Below are positions 22,526 through 35,595 of a DNA stretch of 64,000 nt, piece by piece. The notes below the pieces were generated by a model that was not told where the DNA came from, searched no databases, and saw only the letters and a list, made by a program, of their open reading frames with translations. The stretch covers positions 24,379,686-24,443,685 of the forward strand of contig OU015527.1 in the NCBI GenBank assembly GCA_907165065.1, in the 5' to 3' direction. This stretch comes from Caprimulgus europaeus (lineage: Eukaryota; Chordata; Aves; Caprimulgiformes; Caprimulgidae). Position 1 is the stretch's first letter, and every line of letters starts with the position of its first letter. The translations under genes and the position numbers were made by a program.

Positions 22526-24262
22526 TATAGAATCACAGAATCAGAGAACTCCCTAGATTAGAAAAGACTTTTAATATCATCAAATCCAATCATTAAATTC
22601 ACACTGACAGGTCTCAGATTAAATCATGTTCCTAAGCACTAGGTCTACACAGGTCTTAAGTACCTCCAGGGATGGGGACTCCACCACTGCCCTGGGCAAG
22701 CAGTTCCAATACCTGATAACCCTTTCAGTAAATAAATTCTTCTTAATATCCAAACTAAATTTGCTTTGGTGCCACTAGAGGTCATTTCAGCTCATCCTGT
22801 CACTTGTTACTTGGTTGAACAGACTGACAGTGGTGGAGGGCAATAAGGTCTCCCCTCAGCCTCCTTTTTTCCAAGATAAACAACAGAATTCTCTCAGCCA
22901 CTCCTCATCAGACATGCACTCCAGGCCCTTCAGCAGCTTCATTGCTCTTCTCTGGACACACTCGAGCACCTCTATGTCCTTCTTGTAGTGGGGGTCCCAA
23001 AACTGAACACAGTACTTGAGGTGCAGCCTCACTAGTGCTAAGTACAGGGGTAAGATTACTTTCCTGGCCCTACTGGCCACACTATTCCTGATACAAGACA
23101 GGATGCTGTTGACCCTCTTGGCACCTGGGCACCCTGCTGATTCACGTTCAGCCAGCTAACAATCAACACTCCTAGATCCCTCTCTTCCAAACAGCTTTTC
23201 AGCCACTCTTCCCCAAGCCTGTATTGCTGCCAGGGTTGTTGAGGTCAAAGTACAGAACTGGACATTTGGCCTTATTGAAACTCATGCAATTAGTCCTGGC
23301 CCATCAATCTAGTCTGTCCAGATCCCTATGTAGAGTGTCTCTACCCTCAGGCAGATCAATGCTTCCACTCAACTTGGTGTCATCTGCAAACTTATTGAGG
23401 GTGTACTCAATCCCCTCCTCCAGATCACTGATAAAGATGTTAAACTGCTCTAGCTGCCAACTGGATTTAACTCCATTCACCACAACTCTTTAGGCATGAT
23501 CAACCAGCCAGTTTTTTTACCCAGCAAAGTATATGCCCACCCAAGCCATGAGCAGCCAGTTTCTCCAGGAGAATTTTGTGGGAAACAGTGTCAAAGGCTT
23601 TACTAAAGTCCAGAAAGAAAACATCCACAGCCTTTCCTGCATTCACTAAGTGAGTGACCATGTTGTAGAAAGAAATCAGGTTAGTCAAGCAGGACCTGCC
23701 TTTCATAAAACCATGTTGACTGAGCCTGATCATTTGGTGGTCCTGCATGTACCATGTGATGGCACTCAAGGTGATCTGCTCTATCAGTTTCCCCGGCACC
23801 AAAACAAACTGACAGGCCTGTAGTTTCCTCGATCCTCCTTCCAGCCCTTCTGATAGATGGGCATCACAATGACTAACCTCCAATCTGCTGGAACTGCCCC
23901 GGTCAGCCAGGGCTGCTGAAAAATGATGGAAAGTGGCTTGGTCATCTCCTCCATCAGCTCTCTCAGAACTCTTGGGTGGATTCTCTGGTTCCATAGACTT
24001 GTGCACATTTGTGTGATGCAGCAGGTCACTGACCATCTCTTCCTGGATTGCAGAGGGATCATTCTGCTCCCAGTCTCTGTCTTTTAGCTCAAGGGGCTGG
24101 ATTCCCAGAATACAACTGGTCCTTTTATTGAAGACTAAGACAAAGGCAGCATTAAGTATTTCAGCCTTTCCCAGGTCTGTGTGTAGCCTTCCTGACCAGT
24201 ATGATGGGGAAAATAATAGTTCATTGAGGCTTTCTCCTCGTATATTTGTGAATAACCAGTCC
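22526..24262 (-). mobile_element. CR1 LINE, 1.7 kb, minus strand
   Basis: It starts at the reversed tail TTATAGAATCACAGAATCAG and runs through the 3' UTR and much of the ORF2 reverse transcriptase. Homology becomes thin near 24180-24262, so the 5' boundary is approximate. The endonuclease and ORF1 are missing, so this is a 5'-truncated copy. It shares its 3' region type with the copies at 1219 and 42875. Confidence 0.93.
23368..24262 (-). pseudogene. CR1 ORF2 reverse transcriptase remnant
   Basis: The minus-strand frame 23500-24267 (255 codons) is the longest in the window. It begins in the linker before the polymerase (DLGKAEILNAAFVLVF) and includes the block SQHGFMKGRSCLTNLISFYN. It also contains polymerase motif A as VDVFFLDFSKAFDTV (23585-23614), with the catalytic Asp present. 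The frame breaks near 23500. Polymerase motif C (FADD) is seen further on at 23369-23392 in another frame. In a living CR1 this enzyme copies the element's RNA at the nicked target; here frameshifts and the missing endonuclease make it inactive. Confidence 0.88.
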
Positions 24263-25211
24263 ACCAAACATGTAGAAAAGCCACCTACAAATAAAATTTA
24301 GGGAGGTATTTATTTCACTAATGTGAATACTGACATTTTTCTAATATTATTTTCAAATTCCAAAATAGTTTATGCCAGTCTAACTGCATCAAAATATTGT
24401 ATCTCTATGTTAGTTTTCTGATCTTTGCTAGCACCACGGGACACAGTTTAGAAGTGGTCCTTGAAAGTTCAACATTCACTCTTCTTCCACAACTTGTTAT
24501 TTATTTGTTGTACAAGGTCTGGTACTGTGCAGATCTTCCCTTCCTGAGCTTGCATCGATGCATTTGTCAGGCAAAGTAATATACCTTAAACTGTAAGTGG
24601 AAATATAGAGGCATCAGCTGTCTCCTGATAAATGGTATTTTGTCACTTCTTGCATGTCCCTTTGTTCAGATTACATATCTGTTGAAGAACTGTAAGACAC
24701 TTGTTGCAGACTGTTTTGCAATCATTAAGCAGAGAATTTGGCCATGAGTTGAACTAAAATGTTATGTTTTCTCCCATTTCTAACCTCGTAATCAAAAAAT
24801 ATGTAGGAGAAAACACATTTTTGAGTGGGAAGAGGCAAGCTGAGTATCTTCTGATGACTTTTAACCAATGGCATTAGAGTGCCGTTACAGTGCTCTGTGT
24901 TGGTATATTAACAACTAGCTGTAGTTAATTCACCAATACATGAGGCTGATGTACTAGACATTTTGAGGCAGTTGTACAAGATATTTTGCCACAGTTTAGA
25001 AGATACGACTTGTGATATCCTTTGAATTACTTTATCTAGCCAAGTAACAGAGAAGAAAGCATAGGAAGGAAAGAGGCTGGTAAGGAATAGCTCAAAGAGG
25101 TTGAGCTCTGCCTTATGGCCAGTTTTATTTGCTCCCTGACAACAATGACTACCAAAGACATAATATTTACAGAAATTCATCTATTTTTAAAGAGATACAA
25201 GAACAACCCCC

Positions 25212-25243
<32 letters not shown>

Positions 25244-26404
25244 CCCCTTATTCGATATTGGTGGGGCTGGAGCTACAGTGGTGTATTTGGACACCATAGT
25301 TTAGTGACACTGGAGGAAGTTCAAAGAAATAAGATCTGAATTACAAGATTGTAAATTAACTGTGAGGAAACGTTGAACTAGGTAAAAAATTGTTTCATTA
25401 GAAAAGAAGAAAAACCATAAAAGTTTGTAGCATCTTCTTTAATATAAAGGATTTCTGCTTTATAGAAAGTTTTTAAACAAATAATGCAATTATTAATTGC
25501 TCTTTCTGTCCACTAAAGATACATGAAGTTATAGTAAATGTTAAAGGAGATAGGGAAGCAAAGGAGTTTTACCTCCGTTAATGACATGTTATGTAATATT
25601 ATATAAATGTTATGAAAAGCAGTTCACTCACCAATGCTAGGGAAGACACCTCATGTTCCTGGTTCCCCAGACGAAAGTCATACACGAGTACAGTGAATCA
25701 AAGGGATTTTTAAAATGTGCTGATCAGATGCATAACTGCTCCACAGGTGCTCCTGATTATATAATTTATGTAATTTTCTATATCTTTTTTCACTTTCTTT
25801 CCTCTCCCAGATTCTTCCTCTTTACCGCTCACCCCAGTGTCACAGTTTCACTGCTATGATATCCAGCTCTTGGGATTTACTTTATGTTTCTTTAGCAGTC
25901 CTTTTTATCCAGGATTTGCAAAATAACTTTTTTTCTTATCTACAAAGTCTAGACATTTCCCACAGTTTTAAATCAGCATTAGTCATCTGCATGGACACTA
26001 CCTTTCTTTTAATTCCGAGAAGGTGTTCTTTTGTTAGCAAGCGAATGGTCAGAATAGATATTTGTCCACCTAACAATTAATGTATTTTATAACAAAATTT
26101 TTTGTTAGACGTGGATAAATCTTTCTGACAAATAGTTACACAACAAAACAAGCTAGACAAGAAGTTTATGGAACTGGTCTAACTGGAAATTATTCAAGTA
26201 TTTTAAAAAGTTTATTCAAATCTTATTTTGCTTTCGAAAAAGGAATTGAAAGTCCTTTCAATCCTACAATTCCATGCTTAGAAATAGATTTAATGTTTTA
26301 TACAGAAAAGTATCTTTATTTAATTAGCAAGAATTTTTGTCAATATCTGGTTGGTTCTTGGGTTGGTTTTTTTTGTTTGTTTTTTTTCTGTTCAGATTTT
26401 TCAG
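24263..26404. other. AT-rich stretch with a T30 tract
   Basis: About 2.1 kb without recognised elements. A T30 tract occupies 25214-25243. The short frames at 25653-26080 have no recognisable domain. Confidence 0.5.
25214..25243. repeat. T30 homopolymer
   Basis: Thirty uninterrupted T, bounded by CCCCCAC and CCCC. No retroposed gene body or LINE 3' end is attached on either side, so it may be a mononucleotide expansion rather than a poly-A tail. Confidence 0.97.
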
Positions 26405-26911
26405 AGAATCACAGAATCACAGAATATTAGGGATTGGAAGGGACCTCGAAAGATCATCCAGTCCAATCCCCGTGCCGAGCAGGAATACCTAGATGAGTTC
26501 ACACAAGAAGGCATCCAGGCGGGTCTTGAATGTCTCCAGAGAAGGAGACTCCACAACCTCCCTGGGCAGCCTGTTCCAGTGCTCTGTTACCCTCACAGTA
26601 AAGAAGTTCTTTCTCAAATTTAAGCGGAACCTCCTGTGTTCTAGCTTACACTCATTGCCCCTTGTCCTATCATTGGTCATCACTGTGAAGAGCCTGGCCC
26701 CATCCTCCTCACACTCACCCTTCAAATATTTATAAACATTAATGAGGTCCCCCCTCAGCCTCCTCTTCTCCAAGCTAAAGAGGCCCAGCTCCCTCAGCCT
26801 TTCCTCATAAGGGAGACGCTCCACTCCCTTAATCATTTTGGTGGCTCTTCGCTGGACTCCGTCAAGCAGTTCCCTGTCCTTCTTGAACTGTGGGGCCCAG
26901 AACTGGACACA
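26405..26911 (-). mobile_element. CR1 LINE, 5'-truncated, minus strand
   Basis: The tail GAATCACAGAATCACAGAAT and the 3' UTR words TAGGGATTGGAAGGGACCTC and GATCATCCAGTCCAATCCCC start the copy. The minus frame 26489-26836 (115 codons) is well-kept ORF2 C-terminus with [40 protein letters not shown] and [20 protein letters not shown]. The 507-base copy stops sharply after AACTGGACACA. It is one of the least decayed CR1 copies here, so probably among the younger ones. Confidence 0.97.
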
Positions 26912-28397
26912 ATCATATACATTTTTCCTTGAACTATGCTAACAGATATAATTGATGCCACTTTCACTGAACATTGCCATGTTGACAATGTATACAAATA
27001 AGATATTCTGTAAAGAGAAAACGACCTAATTATTAGACATATATAGAATACAAATAGGATATACATTAAAATACATTCAAATAATAAGGAAGCAAGCTGT
27101 AATAAACACGGACAGTATGCCTTATTTACTGAGTAGGCCATAATTTAGTTATAATTTAGTTATCAGAACAGATGTGCCCATTGTACATAGCATAATCCCC
27201 ATTTCATCTCTTCCATTAATACTGTCAAGTGGTTAAAAGAATAAGAGATACCTGATTTTCTTTCTAGCAGTGACAGAAAGTTTAAAAAAAAATGCAATTT
27301 ACTGTGGGTATAATGAAGTTCACTCATTCAAGTTACTTAGAATAGTTTGATTGAGTTCTACTGAACACTATACTCTTCAGATTTGTTATCCTGTCTATAC
27401 CAGCTGGTAGAGGCAAATTCACTTGGAATTTGGTCCCAAGTTACCTCCAAATTCTTCTCACTGTCATGATGTAAAACATATGGCTCAATGTTTTCCGTTA
27501 AAACTGTTTTGACAGAAAACTGTTTTTCAGTACAATAATTCTTGTTCGTGTGAAAAATGACTGCTTCCTGTGGAAAAAACTCATAATTTTGCATATATAA
27601 AACAGCTTTCAAAACATGAGGATACAGAGCATTTTTTAATAGAAGTTCAGAAACCTGAGTAATGGGATTTATTGTGCAAATGCTTTGTATGCTCAACCTT
27701 CTCTTTGGGCCAAGTTTCCCAGATGGATTATATATTCCATGATGAAAAAAAAATTAAAAAAATTTAAAATCATCAAATCTTCAGTGGCTGAAATAGAAAG
27801 GTATGTAGAATGTCATGAAACAAAACATTTTCCTGTATGATTGATCAAAAAGCAGTATAATGCAAGAGTAAATGCCAGAGACGTGTAAACTCATGTGTTA
27901 TGAGACGTGGAAGCTAATGGCACGCTATGCAGTAGTTTTTTTGTATTCTTTTTCTTTCTGGGCTGCATTATGCAAAAGTGTTTGTCATTCTATCTTATTT
28001 TAGTTCTTGCTTCTTCTAATTGTTGCATATTTTTACAATTCAGCATTCTGTGACAAGGTGTCTCTTCTAATTCATGAGTGGTGACAATACCGGTTATCAC
28101 TGGTGATAATAAAGACATGTTTTAAATCGCCATTATAATACTCATCCTCCCAGACTTCTGCAGAATGTATTTCAAAGGTGTGGCTGAAAGCAGAAAGACA
28201 GTAGTATAATTATTGAGTTGCAACAATGACTCCTTTTATCTCATGCAAATGTCAGAAGTGTCCCTTCATGGGCTAAAACCACAGTGTAAATTAAATTCTT
28301 TTCTTTTTAAAAAGAAAAAAAAAGAGTGCAAAAGAAAATCTAGAATAAAAAGAGGGTAAGCATGCCTTAAGCATGCATTTTAGTACCTCTTTCTGAC
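26912..28397. other. AT-rich stretch, nothing recognised
   Basis: About 1.5 kb. The minus frame 27358-27696 (112 codons) has ordinary composition but no recognisable domain and no supporting splice or promoter context. Confidence 0.45.
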
Positions 28398-29137
<740 letters not shown>

Positions 29138-30329
29138 ATGGCTTCTATCTACTAAAATACATATTTTGAAGTTCTTTTCACAGGAAGAGGCTGCAGCTGA
29201 ATAGAGGGTGTTCCCTGAGCAGCTGAGCCCAGTCCCACTGATGGTACGAGCCGTCAAGGGGCCCAGCCTGCACCTGGGAGTTCAGCTAAATTTAAACAGA
29301 GAAATAGAAGAGTCAGCCCAGCTAATTCCAAAGGATTAATGTATATACATATTTCTCCAAGGAGGCACGTGTGTGACAGCATGGTGACCACCAGCAAAAA
29401 GTCATGCCTTCTGCATCTCCAGAGCTTCTAGCACCTGGTAGAACCAATGCAGACACACAGGCAAAGCTTTTGTTGGCGCATGCAACCATTTAGGTTTCAG
29501 GCTACTCCAGGAAATGGAGGATGATAGCAAGCACATATGTGGGAGCTGTACCCAGGTAGATGAACTGCTCTACCTGGTGGCTGAGCTTTGGGAGGAGGTG
29601 GGCAGACTGAGTAGCATCTTAGAGTCTGAGAAAAAGATAGATCCATGGAGCTGTGCTCTACCGTCTCTGTACACATGTGCTAACTCAGCATGTCTGCTAC
29701 TGAGGTAGGTCCAGTATCTGTTTTGTGCCAGGATGAAGGAAGTATTATGAGGATAAGGGGGAGAGAAAGTAAGTAACCACACAGAGCTGTAAAAGGAATC
29801 CCTTCTTACCTTCTCTGCTTCCTTTACAGTATAGGTATGAGACTCTGAGCATGGAAAATGAAAGACATGATGAGAGAGAAGAGGAGGACTCTGTGCAAGT
29901 GTTCTCACCAAGGTGAGGTCAACCAACCCCTCACATCAAGAGCTGTATTAAGACCAGCACCACGAAGAAACAGTGGGGAGTTATGGTCATAAGTGACTCC
30001 CTCCTGTGCAGAACAGTGACAGCAATCTGCAAACTGGACCCTTACCTTCAGGGAAGTTTGCTGCCTCCCTAGGACTTAAATCAGGGATGTCACCAGGCAC
30101 CTGATGATCTTAGTACAGCCTTTGAATTGCTACTCACTCCTGCTCTTTCACATGGGTACTAATGATGTCACAAGAGTTTAAAGTCAATCAAAAAAGGTTT
30201 CAGACCCCTGAAGGAATCGCAAAGGATTCAGGAGCACATGTAGTGTTTTTCTCAATCCTCCTAGTAATGTGGAGAGACATTGAAAGAAGCAAATGTGCAT
30301 CAAAACCTTGGTTCCAGGTCTAGAGCCTC

Positions 30330-30664
30330 TGTAGCTGCACGTGAGAGTCAAACATGTATACTCATAGAGTTAGAGTGAATGCTCTGTCTTTATTTGATAC
30401 AGGTTCCTTTTATATACTTTTGCTATACAACATGTGATGCATGTTAGTAACTAATTGGTTAAGATTCTATTCACGTGACACAGGTAATGAGGTTCATACA
30501 TATTACAAAAGTCTAGCTCCTTATTGGTTAGTGATTAAAACTCACCCACACCCTAGTTTTCCATAACATACTTATCTTGCAGTTACAGCTGCAAGGACTT
30601 CTTTGCTTCTACAGACAAAAGGCATTCTATTCTTGTTAACCATTAATTACAATGTTTCTCCACA
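30330..30664 (-). mobile_element. Solo LTR (family E) with 6-bp target duplication
   Basis: The 335-base element has TG and CA ends (reads TGTGGAGAAAC on the minus strand to GCAGCTACA). It is flanked by a perfect 6-bp direct repeat AGCCTC (30324-30329 and 30665-30670). On the minus strand it has two CCAAT boxes (ATTGG on plus near 30453 and 30533), a TATATAAAAGG box (30406-30417) and AATAAA (complement of 30389-30394) in the right order. The 6-bp duplication and short length point to a class II (betaretrovirus/alpharetrovirus-like, 'ERVK') element. It inserted into the CR1 ORF1 and lost its interior by LTR recombination. Confidence 0.92.
30406..30417 (-). promoter_or_regulatory. TATA box of solo LTR E
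   Basis: The minus strand reads GTATATAAAAGG, placed downstream of two CCAAT boxes and about 12 bases before an AATAAA signal, the compact arrangement of a small retroviral U3/R region. Whether it is still active cannot be seen. Confidence 0.7.
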
Positions 30665-30940
30665 AGCCTCCACTAGAACTTTGGGTGCTTTGATGCTAGA
30701 AGAGTCTTCGAGGCACAAAGTATGCTGAGGCCTGGTAGGATCCACCTGTCCCAGAGGGGAAAATGTGTCTTTGCTTGTAAACTGGAAGGGTTAATCGGCA
30801 AGGCTTTAAACTAGAATTGATGGGAAAAAGGATAACATCAGGAGAGCTGAAGGTAAGCCAAGGGTTGGTGTGGTATCACATCACAGGAGAACGGCAATGC
30901 TAATGGGAGAATTTATACTGCTCCAAGGAGCACTGAGGGT

Positions 30941-33180
30941 TTGGAAGCACATCTGAAATGCTTGTACACCAATGTATGCACCATGAGAAACAAACAAAAT
31001 GAAATGAAAGTGTTGATTTGTTTTCAGAGCTATGAAGTCATTGGTACTAGTGAGATTGGGTGGAATGAGTCACATGACTGGAGTGCTAGGTTGGAGGCTA
31101 TAGGCTGTTCAAGAGGGAGATGAAGTGGAGAAATTCCAGCATATGGAAGGGAGAGGTTTGACTGTACAGCCCTTACAGTTAGTGATGATGTGGTTGGGAG
31201 CTTCTGGGTGAGGGTTAGGGGATGGAAAATAAAGCCAACGTCATAGTGTGTGTCTCCTACTGATCCAGCCATCCAGGATGTAAGCACCAATGAGCTATTC
31301 TGATGAGGCAATTAGGAGAAATCTCTGGATCGTTAACGCTTGTTCTTACGGGAGATTTCAACTTTCCAGACATCAGATGGGAATACCATACTGCTGTGAC
31401 AAGTAAATCTGGGAAATTCCCAAACTTTGTTGAAAATAAATTTATTGTCACAAGTGCTCAGTGAGTCCACTAGGAAAGATGCCCTCCAGTACTTGTTAGT
31501 AGTGAATGAAGATGGACTCGTGGGAGATGTGACGGCAGGTGATGATCTTGAGCACAGTGATCAAAAAATGGTTGAGTTTTGGCAGAGAGGTCAGGGTTCA
31601 CAGGAAGATTAAAGAGCCCTGGTTTACATATGTAGGGAGAAGACAAAAAAGGCCAGAGCTCAACTAGAGCTGAAACTGGCCAGCGTTGTTTCAGACAACA
31701 AACAAGAATTTTTAAAGTATGGTAACAACAAGAGGAGTTTTAAAGAAAACTTTGGACTGATACTTGTTGAAGATGGTCACCTGACAAATAAGGTTGAGGA
31801 AAAAAAGGAAGAATTCAATGCTTTTTTTGCCTCAGTCTTTAACAATACTGGTAGACCTTGGACTGCCTAGTCCTCTGAGTCAGACAATCAGGACTACAGA
31901 AACAATGACTTTCCATTTGTGGACACTGAAGTTGTAAGTGACCATTTGCACTAGTCAAGTGTTTGTAAATCCAGTGCATGTTACACCAAGACCCCTCTCA
32001 ATCATCTTCCAAAAGTCTTGGGAGTCTGAGGAGGTCTTTGTTGACTGGGAGCTATCCAACATCATTCCAATTTACAGGAAGGGCATGAGGGGAGGCCCAA
32101 GAAACTACAGACATGTTAGTCTAACCTCATTACCAGGAAAAATTATGGAGATGACACTAGGTGCTACTAAAAGATATGTAAAGGACAATGCAATCATCAG
32201 GTACTGTTAACATGGGTTCACAAAAGGCATAATCCTCTCTAGCTAATCTAATATCCTTCGAGAATAAGGTCATCCATCTAATGTATGAAAGGAAGGCAAT
32301 GGCTGTCAATTTTCTGGATTTTAGTAAGGCTCTTGATACGGTTCCTCACAGCAACCTTCTGGACAAGTTGTGCAGCTGTGAGATCAGCAGGTGCTTGGTG
32401 CACAGGGTGAAGAACTGGCTGAACAGCAGGACTTAAAGGGTTGTAGTAAACAAGGCTACATCTGAGTTGTAGTAAATGGGACAAGTCATGGGCAGTGTTC
32501 CTCTGGGCTCAATTCCAGATCCAGTTCTGTTCAATACTCTATCAACAATCTGGAAACAGAAGTTAAATGCATTGTTAGTAAGTTTGCTGATGATACTAAA
32601 CTGGGAGGTGCCGTTGATTCTCTTGAGCGAGAAGATGCCTCTTAGAGGGAAATAAATAGATTGGAGCATTGGGCAGCCATCAATGGTATGAAATTTCACC
32701 ATAACAAATGCCAGATTCTGCAGCTGGGACAGAGTACCACCAGGTACAAGCATAAATGGGGAGAAGAGTGGCTGGAGAGCAGCCCTGCAGAAAGGTATCT
32801 GGGGGTGCTTGTTGATCACAGGCTCAATATGAGTCAGCAATGTTCCTGGCAGACAAGAGAGCAAACCACATCCCAGTTGGCACCAAACATAGCAGAGCCA
32901 GCTGGTCAAAAGATGTGATTATTCCACTGTATTTAGTGATGGTGCGACCTCACCTTGAATACTGTGAGCAATTCTAGGTCCCAAAAATTTAAGAAGGATA
33001 TGAAGGTTGTTGAATGCATCCAGAGGAGAGCAACAAAGCTGGTGGAAGGGCTGGAAGATATGTCTTGTGAGAAGCAGCTAAGGACTTTGAGTTTGCCTAG
33101 TTTGAAGAAAAAGAGGCTGAAGCATGACCTCATTGCTCTCTACAGCTTCCTGAGGAGTTGCTGATCTCTTCTCCATGGAA
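30941..33180 (+). pseudogene. CR1 ORF2 remnant (endonuclease and RT)
   Basis: The AP-type endonuclease starts at LKCLYTNVCTMRNKQNEM. It keeps GDFNFPDIRW (31351-31380), a magnesium-site block, but the closing SDH motif reads HSDQ near 31551, so the catalytic His is replaced by Gln. The reverse transcriptase shows FLDFSKALDTV (about 32308-32343, motif A) and FADDTKL (32583-32603, motif C). The C-terminal region follows (RYLGVLVDHRLNMSQQC near 32792, then [20 protein letters not shown] near 33005). Stops and frame changes occur at about 31123, 31612, 32210 and 32918. The enzyme once nicked target DNA and copied CR1 RNA; this copy is dead. Confidence 0.9.
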
Positions 33181-33433
33181 TCCAGTGCCAGGATGCCTGG
33201 GAATGGCTCAAAGCTGCATCAGAGAACATTCAGACTTGACATTGGGAAGCATTTCTTTACCAAGAGGGTGGTCAAACACTGGAACATGCTTCCTAGATAG
33301 GTTGTTAATGCGTCATGCCTGACAGTGTTCAAAAAACATTCAGACAATTCCATGAATAACATGCTTTCAATTTTTTTCAGCCCTGAAGTAGTCAGACAAT
33401 TGGACTTGATGTTTGTAAGTCCGTTCCAGCTGA

Positions 33434-33485
33434 ACTATTCTATTCTGTTCTGTTTTATTATATTCTGTTCTATTCTATTCTATTC
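33434..33485 (+). repeat. ATTCT-type CR1 tail, expanded
   Basis: The CR1 3' end runs into a 50-base degenerate pentamer tract of ATTCT and GTTCT units with a TTTATTAT interruption, longer than the tail of the sister copy ending at 14014. Confidence 0.9.
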
Positions 33486-35595
33486 CAAGTATCTCTGACA
33501 GAATAACAACTTTTAATCATATTTCAGTCAAATATAATGATGTTACTTCTCTGACTACATCCTCAATACTAAATATGTTTAAAACATATTCATAATGCAA
33601 ATATGGCCTTTTACCTATCCTTGTTTTTTACAGAAGGTCTGAAAAGCTAATATTTGTCAACCAACACAAGAATACCTCTGACTCTCTAAAATTGGTTTGG
33701 ATTGCATTTTGTTGTCCTTTTCTATATTTGACTTTTACTCATCTTTCATTCACCTTTTTAATCATATTTCATTTATTTTTTTACTGATATTTTCAAATTA
33801 TTAGCTTTATTTCTTTGATACTTGTTGAGAAATAATAATAAACTTTCTTGTAAATATACCAAATTATTACACTGCATTTGCTTAATATGCAAAAAGTAGG
33901 ACACACAGACGTGATGGAATTTTATATTAATTAATGCTAAACGTATGAGTATCATTGCAAGCCACAGAGAGGGATGTTAAAATTGAAAAATATAGTTATG
34001 AACACTGGCATTTTGATTAAGAGCATTAGGGAGGTCTGAATCACAAAATTTGAAGTCAGAGTATATTACAATTCTTTGCATTGTCAAGGATAGAATGTAA
34101 TATGTTTTCTACTTTGTCCTGCCTCTATTGGATTTTGACCTATATCGGATTCTCTCAATGCAAATTCATCTACCCAATAACAAATTGAAAAAATCATTAC
34201 CATTATTTTTCTGCTGGCTACTGAAAGTTTAAGATCTAATGAATATCTAATGAAGACCTAATGAAGACCTAATGAAGTAGTTTGGAATTTGAAAGGAAAG
34301 TGTGAGATAAGAATAAGATTAATACTTTAAAGTTATATCATAAGTCACTACTCCTGTGACATAATTGGCAAATAGATTTTTGTAGATAATAAAATATAAT
34401 TCCATCTCTCCAGGTGAATTAGAATTCCCATTCAGTATATGCAAATAAAATTTAAAATAGAAAAATCTGGTTTTGATTGTCTGACAAAATGATTTAAATA
34501 TATTTCTTTAAATTAAATATAACATTATCAAATAATGGTTTGGGTATGATTTTTTTTTTTATAACTTATTCACTTAGGTATTAGCATCAACTTCATTTTC
34601 TGAGAGTTCCTCTTCTTTAAAACCTAGCAAGAATTGAAGAGGAACACCCACACACAGTTTGATGATTTATTTTTAAAATTTTATTTCAGCTTATTTAATT
34701 AGTGAAATAATAGAGTGTGGTTTGTTAGTTATTCAAATTGTAGCCTCTCAAGTATTACCACAAATTTTATGAGACAACAAAGCATTTCTAAAGCAAGTTT
34801 TGACCTAGTCAAATATTCTCCTGTATGCAATGAGGGTGTTGGAGTGACAGAAATGCTGGAGACCATTCTGTCATGCCTGTCTGTAGATTTTGCTGAATAT
34901 GCAAAAGTCTAAAACCATATTTATTTAATATTGACTGCAATGGTGCTGTACAAAAGGAAAAAAAAATGCAAATAAGTAGGCAAAATCAAGCTTGTGGCTA
35001 AAAACGGACTCAAGCAAGAAAGGGAAAAAATAATTTTACTAAGTATTGTGTAGAAAATCTGTAAGAATGCTATTACAATAAATAATAAAAACCAAAGAAA
35101 TTAGATCTAAACTGATTTTTTGAGTAAACAAACCTGGAAGTCAAATTTAAAAAGCCTTAAAATGCATCTTACTGTGCTTTGAGAATTTGGTCCAGCTTAA
35201 TTTTTAAACATTATATAATATTTTTTGCTAAGGTCTTCCTGTGATCAAGTCAGAGGTTTCACAGAGACTGGTCATGGATTTGTCAGTGACAATAAAAGGG
35301 TTATAGATCCTCAGTAATCCTAACTGTAAAGTACAATCCCTCTCATGTTCTATGACACTGTTTTAGTCTCACAGCTACACTACCCATCACAACTACTCAA
35401 ATCAGAAATACATATAATTTTCTGAAAGAAAAAAAAATAAAATATTGCAGGTAGAATGCAAATTCTTTTCAAGTATTTATAGGGTTATGTATATGTATCC
35501 TAAATATAATTTCTGACTTAAATTTTTATTACCTAAATTCCATAACAGCAGAGATCTTCAATGTATTTTTTCCTGAATTGTGTTAAATACCCCAG
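33486..35595. other. AT-rich stretch with a 12-bp repeat
   Basis: About 2.1 kb without recognised genes or elements. A short array of TCTAATGAATA/CCTAATGAAGA units occupies 34237-34277. All frames are under 70 codons. Confidence 0.5.
34237..34277. repeat. 12-bp imperfect tandem repeat, about four units
   Basis: Units of the form (A/G)(T/C)CTAATGAAGA follow each other, the last two being identical. Likely replication slippage. Confidence 0.85.

Larger units (their letters stand above)
29514..30930 (+). pseudogene. CR1 ORF1 remnant (zinc finger and esterase-like)
   Basis: The first frame (29514-29708) shows a CxxC pair (CGSC) followed by the helical segment LVAELWEEVGRLSSILESE and then IDPWSCALPSL, the N-terminal style of avian CR1 ORF1. 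Further on, VMVISDSLL (29980-30006) corresponds to the GDSL-type esterase block with Ser in place of the Gly before the catalytic Asp-Ser. HMGTNDVTR (30147-30176) is the GTND-like block. The two lie in different frames, so at least one frameshift separates them. PHD-like fingers and esterase domains are established for CR1-like ORF1 proteins. The solo LTR at 30330-30664 interrupts the rest. Confidence 0.8.
29165..33485 (+). mobile_element. Nearly full-length CR1 LINE, about 4.3 kb
   Basis: The copy contains recognisable ORF1, ORF2 endonuclease, reverse transcriptase, 3' UTR and an ATTCT-type tail (33434-33485). The 5' start is uncertain: recognisable CR1-like sequence begins between 29140 and 29515, directly after the B2 LTR. 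Both reading frames are broken by stops and frameshifts, and some internal pieces are short (about 31620-31930 and 32400-32560). A 335-base solo LTR sits inside ORF1 (30330-30664). Most avian CR1 copies are strongly 5'-truncated, so a copy retaining ORF1 is uncommon. Confidence 0.93.
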
